Source of the DNA: JASFYU01 sp045046905
GTDB lineage: Bacteria; Bacteroidota; Bacteroidia; Flavobacteriales; Flavobacteriaceae
Assembly (NCBI GenBank): GCA_045046905.1
Contig: JASFYU010000072.1
Coordinates: 1-19,616 of the forward strand
DNA length: 19,616 nt
Direction: 5' to 3'
The notes beneath the pieces are model-generated. The model was not told the DNA's origin, did no database searches, and saw nothing but the letters and a program-made list of their open reading frames with translations. Of this stretch, positions 1-5,775 are shown piece after piece. Both the position numbers and the translations under genes were made by a program. Position 1 is the first letter of the stretch; every line of letters begins with the position of its first letter.

Positions 1-915
1 GATATGAAGTTCTTCTTCAAAACAATCAAAGGCTTTTTGCGTATACCTTTCGATTTCTTGTTTTGTACACTCCCCTGCCCCGCTATTCGTGAAAATATCT
101 TTGATTGAACCAATTTTTGCGTTGACATCATTCGGCCGAATAGAATACAGGTTACCAAGTACTTTTTTCTGAGTTGCCGTACCCAATTCCATTGCCTTCA
201 AATACAAAAAAGTTTTTTTATTCTCGATAATATCACCCCCCACTTGTTTTCCAAAAACCTTGGAATCTCCGAAAACATCTAGATAATCATCTTGTAGCTG
301 AAATGCAATGCCGAGATTTCGCCCAAACTCATATATATTATTTTGCTCCACTAAGGGAGCCTTCGCTATGATACCCCCCATTTTTAAAGAAGCAGCCACA
401 AGAACAGCGGTTTTATACTCGATCATTTTTAAATACTCGGAAATGGTGACATCATCCCGCGTTTCAAAATCAACATCGTATTGCTGCCCTTCACATACAC
501 GTATGGCAGTCCAACTAAAAAGTTGGGCCAAACTCCGAAAAGTATCGCCCTCATAGTTTTCGAACATTTGATAAGCATTAATCAGCATGGCATCACCAGA
601 TAAGATTGCGGTATTTATATCCCATTTTTCATGTACGGTAGGCTTTCCTCTCCGCAAAGGGGCATCATCCATAATATCATCGTGTACCAAAGAAAAATTA
701 TGGAATATTTCAACGGCCAAGGCGGCATCCATCGCCTCGATATAATCGGCATCAAATATTTCAGTTGCCATTAAGGTCATTACCGGGCGTAAGCGTTTAC
801 CGCCGAGATTCAAGATATAGGAAATCGGAGCATACAGGTTTTGGGGTTCTTTAGGTCTTATTTTATTTTCTAGATAGGCTATAAACGCTGATCGATAGTG
901 CTCAAGGGAATGCAT
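1..915 (-). CDS. Polyprenyl diphosphate synthase (GGPP-synthase-like), C-terminus cut by left edge
   Basis: I translated this gene from the ATG at 913-915; it stays open for 305 residues to base 1. It belongs to the trans-isoprenyl diphosphate synthase family, which condenses isopentenyl diphosphate onto an allylic primer. Visible motifs are GGKRLRP (residues 38-44), the first aspartate-rich motif DDIMD (79-83) followed by RRGKPT (88-93), and the second aspartate-rich motif QDDYLD (208-213). The first motif lacks the two-residue insertion of the E. coli IspA type. Phe74 sits five residues before it, a position where an aromatic residue limits chain length in archaeal GGPP synthases, so a C20 product is plausible but inferred. 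Family members are about 325 residues, so roughly 20 residues are missing. The product would feed quinone or carotenoid synthesis. The gene is divergent from the sigma gene, with 136 bases between them. Confidence 0.93.
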   Translation of the reverse strand, partial: MHSLEHYRSAFIAYLENKIRPKEPQNLYAPISYILNLGGKRLRPVMTLMATEIFDADYIEAMDAALAVEIFHNFSLVHDDIMDDAPLRRGKPTVHEKWDINTAILSGDAMLINAYQMFENYEGDTFRSLAQLFSWTAIRVCEGQQYDVDFETRDDVTISEYLKMIEYKTAVLVAASLKMGGIIAKAPLVEQNNIYEFGRNLGIAFQLQDDYLDVFGDSKVFGKQVGGDIIENKKTFLYLKAMELGTATQKKVLGNLYSIRPNDVNAKIGSIKDIFTNSGAGECTKQEIERYTQKAFDCFEEELHI

Positions 916-929
916 ACTATTATTTTCTT

Positions 930-937
930 CAAAAATA
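930..937 (-). promoter_or_regulatory. Possible -7 element for the polyprenyl synthase gene
   Basis: On the minus strand this octamer reads TATTTTTG, an exact match to the Bacteroidota -7 consensus TAnnTTTG. It lies 14 bases upstream of the ATG. No TTTG at the usual 17-23 base spacing was found upstream, so this is a weak call. Confidence 0.3.
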
Positions 938-1051
938 CATCCATTTTAACAAACGGTATTTACAAGTTTTATCAAAAAAAGAGTTCAAAAATGCAATAGC
1001 TTTGAAAAGCTTCGTCTTTATAATTGAAGACCGCCTAAAAACACTTTTTGA

Positions 1052-1627
1052 ATGATTTCGGATACGGAAAATCACAAAAGACTTAATGCCTTTTTTACCG
1101 ATGAATATCATTCGCTAAAAGCATATGTAAATTCAAGGATAGATGATGCCGCAGATCGAGATGCCGAAGATGTAATTCAAGATGTCGCCCTAAAAATATT
1201 TTCTAGGCCGCAAGACGCCTTGCCCATAACCAACATTGCGGGTTTTGTCTACAACTCGATTAGGAATAAAATAATAGATGTAATGCGAACCAAAAAAGAA
1301 AGGCTAGATGTAGATCTGGAACTTGAAAACCTCTGGACCGATTTTGCTGAACTGTTCTACGCAAAATCGGCGAATGAATACCCCGAACACCTTAAGGCTA
1401 AATTAAAATGGGCTGTTTTAGATTTAAAACCGCATTATCGAGACATTATTTTGGCCATTGACTTCGAAGGCTATACCTATTCTGAAATTACAGAACAAAC
1501 CGGTATTCCTTCAGGAACACTAATGTCTAGACGACACAGAGCCATGTCGCTTTTGTCCAATATCCTCGGGGCTAGCCTGCCTGACGGTAAGGCAGGCCCT
1601 CGAGGCATAAAAAAAGAGGAGACCTAA
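1052..1627 (+). CDS. RNA polymerase sigma factor, sigma-70 family (ECF-like)
   Basis: This 191-residue protein has the two-domain layout of an ECF sigma factor. Region 2 spans about residues 12-90, with the acidic AEDVIQDVALKIF helix and the NIAGFVYNSIRNKIIDVMRTKK segment that normally binds core polymerase and the -10 region. Region 4 spans about residues 110-172, with LKPHYRDIILAIDFEGYTYSEI and the DNA-reading helix IPSGTLMSRRHRAM. The domain spacing and length fit the family. The last 20 or so residues (ASLPDGKAGP and the charged tail) lie beyond region 4 and are encoded by a palindromic repeat at 1564-1605, so they are probably not part of the ancestral fold. A small membrane protein gene follows 79 bases downstream and may be its partner. 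There is no strong ribosome binding site, as is usual in this phylum. The regulon is unknown. Confidence 0.88.
   Translation: MISDTENHKRLNAFFTDEYHSLKAYVNSRIDDAADRDAEDVIQDVALKIFSRPQDALPITNIAGFVYNSIRNKIIDVMRTKKERLDVDLELENLWTDFAELFYAKSANEYPEHLKAKLKWAVLDLKPHYRDIILAIDFEGYTYSEITEQTGIPSGTLMSRRHRAMSLLSNILGASLPDGKAGPRGIKKEET
1564..1605 (+). repeat. REP-like palindrome inside the 3' end of the sigma gene
   Basis: The core is a perfect 8-bp stem, GCCTGCCT (1575-1582) against AGGCAGGC (1590-1597), with a 7-base loop GACGGTA. An outer stem, CCTCGGGG (1564-1571) against CCTCGAGG (1598-1605), has one mismatch, and CTA is bulged at 1572-1574. A related degenerate core occurs after the RND gene (9265-9297). 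The repeat is read in frame as SLPDGKAGP-like residues. Confidence 0.75.
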
Positions 1628-1706
1628 TCTTTACCATACATAAATCAGAACATTGAACCCATAAGCGGGTTAAAAAAGGTAAAAAAACATACTAAAAATA
1701 AAAATT

Positions 1707-2126
1707 ATGGAACATAATGATGCTATAGAAAAACAGATTGAAAGAAAAATCGAAAACAAATTAAAAAAAATAATCCCCAAAGTGTTTAAGATATTTTTTA
1801 TGATTTTAGTGGGCATTCTTTTTGCCTTTTTGGTCGGCTATGTGGTCATGAGTTTATGGAACTGGTTGATGCCAGATTTGTTTGGCTTGACCACAATCAG
1901 CTATTGGCAGGCTGTCGGTATTTTAATACTTGCAAAACTGTTATTTGGGTTTGGATACCACGGCTCGCACAAGGACAAGGGGAAACATCAAAAAAGGTCT
2001 CATTCAAGAAAATGCGGGTCGCTGAGAAGAGATTTTTCTAAATGGGAGCTCTATGATAAATTCTGGAAAGAAGAGGGAGAAAATGCATACATGGAGTATA
2101 TGGCACGAACAAAAGAAAAGGAATAG
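1707..2126 (+). CDS. Small two-helix membrane protein paired with the sigma factor
   Basis: This 139-residue protein starts with a charged amphipathic stretch (residues 1-25, rich in Lys, Glu and Ile). Two predicted membrane helices follow, at about residues 26-50 and 63-83. A basic His/Lys/Arg-rich segment (84-108) precedes a C-terminal acidic-aromatic tail (KWELYDKFWKEEGENAYMEYM). I do not recognise a named family. Small membrane proteins of this shape often follow sigma-factor genes in Flavobacteriia. The gene is 79 bases after the sigma stop codon on the same strand, so an operon is likely. A role in holding or tuning the sigma factor is conceivable, but no zinc-finger anti-sigma motif or FecR-like domain is visible. 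Start choice is by the only upstream ATG in frame. Confidence 0.75.
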   Translation: MEHNDAIEKQIERKIENKLKKIIPKVFKIFFMILVGILFAFLVGYVVMSLWNWLMPDLFGLTTISYWQAVGILILAKLLFGFGYHGSHKDKGKHQKRSHSRKCGSLRRDFSKWELYDKFWKEEGENAYMEYMARTKEKE

Positions 2127-2220
2127 TAGCAAACCTATTACAGCAAACTACCTCGATGCTAAAAATATTGCGAGCCTTAACAATGACATGTATCAGGTAC
2201 AATGTTAAATAAATGCAAAA

Positions 2221-2247
2221 CTTTGGAAACTTTTAAAGTTTCCAAAG
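2221..2247. promoter_or_regulatory. Perfect 27-bp palindrome, likely TetR operator
   Basis: The left arm CTTTGGAAACTTT (2221-2233) and the right arm AAAGTTTCCAAAG (2235-2247) are exact reverse complements around a single T at 2234. The site lies directly in front of the TetR start codon and overlaps the predicted promoter. TetR-family dimers bind palindromes of this size, so autorepression of the efflux operon is the likely role. Confidence 0.8.
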
Positions 2248-2255
2248 TATATTTG
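2222..2255 (+). promoter_or_regulatory. Predicted promoter of the efflux operon
   Basis: TATATTTG at 2248-2255 matches the Bacteroidota -7 consensus TAnnTTTG exactly and abuts the right arm of the palindrome. TTTG at 2222-2225, inside the left arm, is a candidate -33 element with a 22-base spacer. Transcription would then begin near 2260-2263, only a few bases before the ATG at 2265, giving an almost leaderless message. Confidence 0.55.
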
Positions 2256-2264
2256 CCCTCAGTT

Positions 2265-2870
2265 ATGAAAGAAAAAATTTTAGAAAAGGCAACAGAGCTG
2301 TTTTTGAACCTCGGATTCAAAAGTGTTACTATGGATGATCTTGCTCATGAGATGGGTATTTCTAAAAAAACCATTTATGCTCACTATAAGAACAAGACCA
2401 AATTGGTCGAGGAATGCACCTCAGAACTGTTTTGTATCATTTCACAAGGAATTGATCATATCTGCTCCTTGCAAAAAAATCCTATTGAAGAATTGTACGA
2501 GATAAAGAAGTTTGCTATGGTACACCTAAAAGATGAAAAATCATCTCCACAATATCAGCTGCAAAAATACTATCCCAAAATTTATAAAACTATTCGCCAA
2601 AAGCAATTTGAGGTTATGCAGAATTGTGTGGTCGACAATATAAAAAGGGGCTTGGCACTTAATATTTACAGAGAAAATTTGGACATTGATTTTGTATCAC
2701 GAATTTACTTCTCAGGCGTGACCAGTATTAAAGACCACACACTTTTTCCAAATACCAAATTTTCGATGCCTACGCTTATCAACAACTATTTGGAATATCA
2801 CCTGCGGGGTATTGTAACACCCAAGGGGCGAAATATTTTAAACTCGATCATCAACTCTAATCAAGAATAA
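2265..2870 (+). CDS. TetR/AcrR-family transcriptional regulator
   Basis: I chose the ATG at 2265 (MKEKILEKATELF), giving 201 residues. An ATG at 2202 is also in frame, but its extra 21 codons run through the palindrome and the predicted promoter and do not resemble a TetR N-terminus. The DNA-binding domain is residues 1-47, with the helix-turn-helix VTMDDLAHEMGISKKTIYAHYKNK typical of the family. The remaining 150 residues form the variable ligand-binding and dimerisation part, whose ligand cannot be inferred. The stop codon at 2868-2870 is directly followed by the ATG of the TolC-like gene, so translation is probably coupled. Position at the head of a pump operon suggests a local repressor released by a pump substrate. 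Confidence 0.92.
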   Translation: MKEKILEKATELFLNLGFKSVTMDDLAHEMGISKKTIYAHYKNKTKLVEECTSELFCIISQGIDHICSLQKNPIEELYEIKKFAMVHLKDEKSSPQYQLQKYYPKIYKTIRQKQFEVMQNCVVDNIKRGLALNIYRENLDIDFVSRIYFSGVTSIKDHTLFPNTKFSMPTLINNYLEYHLRGIVTPKGRNILNSIINSNQE

Positions 2871-4220
2871 ATGCGACATTATTTTTTACTCTTCTTACTG
2901 TTTTTTATAGTAGCCACAGGATATTCACAAAAGCAAACAGAAGAAGCACAAAGCTTTAGCTTGCAAGAAGCTATTTCTTTTGCCCTAGAAAACAACTACA
3001 GTGCCATTAATGCCGAAAGAGATATTATTGATGCACAAAAACAAAAATGGGAAACCATAGCTGCAGGTTTACCACAGATCAGTGGTTCAATCAGCTATCA
3101 AAATCAACTGAAGCAACCTATTTCTTTAATTCCAGCTGAATTTTTTGGTGGAGAGCCCGGTACGTTCCAACCCATAGTTTTTGGGCAGGCGCAACAAGCA
3201 ACGGCAAGCGCAAACCTTAAGCAGCAGATTTTTGACGGTTCTTATATTGTGGGCGTGCAAGCTACCAAAGCATTTTTGAGCTATAGCAGCAATAACAGAG
3301 AAAAAACGCAATTAGAGGTCCGAAAGGGAGTAACCGAAGCCTATGGCAATGTGCTTCTTGCCCAGGAAAGTGTTTCCATTTTTGAAAAGAACAAAACCAA
3401 CTTGGAAAAAAATCTCTTTGAGACTTCCAAAATTTATGAAAACGGTCTGGGAGACGAAGAAAGTGTAGAACAATTACAGATTACCTTATCAAAGGTTGAC
3501 AATCAATTAAAAAATGCCATTCGACTCAAGAGCATTACACTGCAAATGCTGAATTTAATGATGGGAATCGCTATCGATTCGCCCACAAAACTTAAAGACA
3601 ATTTAGATAACCTTGCCCAAAAGCAAATAGATTTTACATTGTTAGAATCTGTGTTTTCCATAGAAAACAATGTGGACTATAAATTGGCCACCAATTTGAA
3701 TGAGCAACGGTTCTATGAATTGAAATTAGCCAAAAGCAGAGCCCTGCCTACATTAAATGCTTTTATTAATTATGGCAGTTCGGCCTATTCGGACGATTTT
3801 AGCTTTTTAAATAGTGACCAACAGTGGTTCGATTCCTCTGTATGGGGCTTTGACCTTAGTATTCCCCTTTTTAGTTCCTTGAAAAGAAGTGCAAGCACTC
3901 ATCGGGCAAAAATTGCCTTGGAAAAAGCAAAAACACAATTGTCTGAAGCAGAAGAGCAGATACGCCTACAATTGGAAAATGCTAAGAGTCACTATGTTTT
4001 GGCCATTGACCAATACGAAACCTCAAAGAAAAACTTGGGACTGGCAGAGCGTATCGAGAAAAAAAACCAAATAAAATACTCGGAGGGTATTGCCAGTAGT
4101 TTTGAACTACGCCAGGCACAAATGCAACTATATGATGCACAACAAGGGTATTTACAAGCTATGGTAGAAGTTATTAATAAAAAAGTGGCATTGGAAACCG
4201 TGCTCAACAATACACCCTAA
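2871..4220 (+). CDS. TolC-family outer membrane efflux channel
   Basis: This 449-residue protein is the expected length for the outer membrane factor of a tripartite pump. A signal peptide occupies residues 1-19 and ends GYSQ, a common Bacteroidota cleavage context. Two outer membrane efflux repeats follow: the first starts near FSLQEAISFALENNYSA and runs to about residue 225, and the second lies at about 250-445. Both have the long Gln/Glu/Lys/Ala-rich helices of the periplasmic barrel, for example EAEEQIRLQLENAKSHY and SFELRQAQMQLYDAQQGYLQ. It would form the exit duct contacting the adaptor encoded next. The gene begins immediately after the TetR stop codon, and the adaptor gene follows after 53 bases. 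Confidence 0.93.
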   Translation: MRHYFLLFLLFFIVATGYSQKQTEEAQSFSLQEAISFALENNYSAINAERDIIDAQKQKWETIAAGLPQISGSISYQNQLKQPISLIPAEFFGGEPGTFQPIVFGQAQQATASANLKQQIFDGSYIVGVQATKAFLSYSSNNREKTQLEVRKGVTEAYGNVLLAQESVSIFEKNKTNLEKNLFETSKIYENGLGDEESVEQLQITLSKVDNQLKNAIRLKSITLQMLNLMMGIAIDSPTKLKDNLDNLAQKQIDFTLLESVFSIENNVDYKLATNLNEQRFYELKLAKSRALPTLNAFINYGSSAYSDDFSFLNSDQQWFDSSVWGFDLSIPLFSSLKRSASTHRAKIALEKAKTQLSEAEEQIRLQLENAKSHYVLAIDQYETSKKNLGLAERIEKKNQIKYSEGIASSFELRQAQMQLYDAQQGYLQAMVEVINKKVALETVLNNTP

Positions 4221-4273
4221 TTATATTTAATACTAAACACTTAAGGAAAACATCAATTCATAACAAAATCAAC

Positions 4274-5443
4274 ATGAAAAAAATAGTTTACTTATTAATT
4301 GCAACGCTTGTTTTTTATTCCTGTGGAGGTAACAACGCCGCTTCTGTAGAAGACCTTATTGCCCAAGGTAATCTAGATGCGATACGAGCCAAAAAAAGTG
4401 AAATATTCGCACAGCAAAAAGCTATGGAAGAACAACTGAACAAGTTAGACTCCGCTATTGCTACTTATGCCGGCAATGAAAAATATCCTTTGGTCACAAC
4501 GGTCACGGCCGAAACCCATAAGTTTATTCATTTTCTAGAATTACAGGGGAGCGTAAAAACAAAACAGAATGTATTGATCTACCCAGAAATGCAGGGCACC
4601 CTTAAGCGCGTATATGTAAAAGAAGGGCAAAGAGTCCGCAAAGGGCAACTGCTGGCATCTATCGATGATGGGGGTATGAGTAGTCAATTACAACAATTAA
4701 AGACCCAGGCCGAACTGGCCAGAACCACCTACGATCGTCAAAAACGGCTATGGGATCAAAAAATTGGTTCTGAGATCCAATACCTACAAGCTAAAACCAA
4801 CTATGAAGCGACAGAAAGTATGGTGAAACAGACTCAAAGTCAATTAGATAAATCAACTATAAGAGCCCCATTTTCTGGCATTATCGACGATGTTATCAAA
4901 GATCAGGGAACCGTGGTTTCACCCAGCCAAGGATCAGCGGTATTTCGTATCGTAAATCTCTCTAATATGTATATCGAGGTCGATGTACCAGAAAGTTATT
5001 TAGGAGCCATTAAGAAAGGAAAAGAGGCCAAAGTGTATTTCCCCATTTTAGGAGACACCATCATGACCAAAATTCGGCAAACAGGAAACTTTATCAATCC
5101 GAACAATCGCGCTTTTACTGTTGAGATACCCGTTCCTAATAAAAATGGTGCCATCAAGCCAAATTTAACCGCCAAGGTGAGCCTTAATGACTATACCAAT
5201 GAGACAGCAATTATTATTCCTCAAAGTATAATTTCTGAAAATGCCGAAGGCGAACAATATGTATATGTGGCCAAAAAAACAGAGAAAGAAAATGAAGCAG
5301 TGGTAAGTAAACACATCATTACCACAGGTATGATTCAAGGTAGTATAGTAGAAGTACTTTCAGGAATTGCAGATGGTGACCAATTGATAAAAGAAGGAGC
5401 CAGAACCGTAAAAGACGGCCAAAACGTACAGATTTTGAAGTAG
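4274..5443 (+). CDS. RND efflux periplasmic adaptor (membrane fusion protein), lipoprotein
   Basis: This 389-residue adaptor begins with a lipoprotein signal; the lipobox FYSC places the lipidated Cys at residue 17. A predicted extra coiled-coil helix (about 25-65) precedes the first lipoyl half, near VLIYPEMQGTLKRVYVKEGQRVRKGQLLASI (about 97-127). A coiled-coil hairpin follows (about 130-195). The second lipoyl half contains STIRAPFSGIIDDV, and a beta-barrel and membrane-proximal domain run to residue 389. It would bridge the RND permease and the TolC-like channel. Residues after the Cys are GGNNAA, with no acidic surface-export signal, which fits a periplasm-facing inner membrane anchor. 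The stop codon TAG (5441-5443) is directly followed by a heptamer array. Confidence 0.94.
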   Translation: MKKIVYLLIATLVFYSCGGNNAASVEDLIAQGNLDAIRAKKSEIFAQQKAMEEQLNKLDSAIATYAGNEKYPLVTTVTAETHKFIHFLELQGSVKTKQNVLIYPEMQGTLKRVYVKEGQRVRKGQLLASIDDGGMSSQLQQLKTQAELARTTYDRQKRLWDQKIGSEIQYLQAKTNYEATESMVKQTQSQLDKSTIRAPFSGIIDDVIKDQGTVVSPSQGSAVFRIVNLSNMYIEVDVPESYLGAIKKGKEAKVYFPILGDTIMTKIRQTGNFINPNNRAFTVEIPVPNKNGAIKPNLTAKVSLNDYTNETAIIIPQSIISENAEGEQYVYVAKKTEKENEAVVSKHIITTGMIQGSIVEVLSGIADGDQLIKEGARTVKDGQNVQILK

Positions 5444-5520
5444 TGAGCGGTGAACAATAAACAGTGAACAGTGAGCAGTGAGCAATAAACAGTGAGCGGT
5501 GAGCGGTGAGCGGTGAAAAA
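5444..5520. repeat. Heptanucleotide tandem array (consensus TGAGCRG), 11 units
   Basis: Eleven consecutive 7-base units start right after the adaptor stop codon. The variants are TGAGCGG (four times), TGAACAA, TAAACAG (twice), TGAACAG, TGAGCAG, TGAGCAA and a final degenerate TGAAAAA. Each unit starts with TGA or TAA, and because seven is not a multiple of three the array places stop codons in all three plus frames. It is not a CRISPR array, since there are no spacers. Similar short tandem heptamers occur between genes in flavobacteria and cyanobacteria. Confidence 0.9.
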
Positions 5521-5576
5521 AATAAAAAAGACCATTTGAACAAGAAATTGACCCATAAAATAAAGAAACTCAAGGG

Positions 5577-5654
5577 GTGAAAATTACGTTCGCTTTTGAA
5601 GATCTAAGCGTTTATGAAAAGACCGTGAATATATCTCAAATAATGAGGACATGA
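5577..5654 (+). pseudogene. Probable remnant of an S23/four-helix-bundle protein gene (N-terminal part)
   Basis: From a GTG at 5577 the frame reads VKITFAFEDLSVYEKTVNIS and then stops at 5652-5654. The pattern F-x-F-E-D-L-x-V-Y-x-K resembles the start of the S23 ribosomal intervening-sequence/four-helix-bundle family, whose proteins are about 115-130 residues and often begin with an 'F(E)xLxVWQKA' helix. Only about 25 codons survive, and no downstream frame shows the rest of the family, such as an IRRAxxSIxxNIAEG-like motif. I read it as a decayed or truncated copy. The identification rests on a short stretch. Confidence 0.5.
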
Positions 5655-5775
5655 ATATAAGATTAAGGCTATAAGAATTGTCTAAAATAATATCGGGACC
5701 TCAGAAATACCTAAAAAACAAATCAAAAAACTAAAGTCGAGTACCAATTACTAACGACTTAAAGACCATTAAAAA
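5655..5775. other. Rest of the adaptor-RND gap, with degenerate ACTAAMG repeats
   Basis: No gene is visible. The 3' part carries ACTAAAG (5730-5736), ACTAACG (5750-5756) and ACTTAAAG (5757-5764), a degenerate heptamer-like motif different from the TGAGCRG array. The RND start codon follows at 5776. No convincing promoter was seen, so the RND gene is probably co-transcribed from upstream despite the 332-base gap. Confidence 0.5.

Noticed and set aside
929..1111. Short minus-strand frame overlapping the sigma gene start
   Set aside because: It overlaps the sigma coding start on the opposite strand and has no family features. The gap is better explained as a divergent promoter region.
1656..1671. 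AACCC / GGGTT mini-hairpin after the sigma gene, considered as a terminator
   Set aside because: The stem is only 5 bp and is followed by A-runs rather than T-runs on the coding strand, so read-through to the membrane protein gene is more likely.
2177..2208. TTAACA / TGTTAA inverted repeat with a 20-base spacer upstream of the TetR operator
   Set aside because: Six-base AT-rich arms with a long spacer are expected by chance in this AT-rich DNA and add nothing beyond the perfect palindrome next to it.
2202..2264. Upstream in-frame ATG for the TetR gene
   Set aside because: The extra codons run through the operator palindrome and the predicted promoter, and TetR proteins normally begin close to the helix found after the ATG at 2265.
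5444..5520. Tandem repeats considered as a CRISPR array
   Set aside because: Units are 7 bases long and contiguous with no spacers, and no cas genes are present.
5319..5573. Minus-strand open frame with a repeated Ser-Leu-Phe-Thr-Ala-His-Cys-like protein
   Set aside because: It is the translation of the heptamer array on the other strand plus the antisense of the adaptor 3' end. The periodic peptide is an artefact of the tandem DNA repeat.
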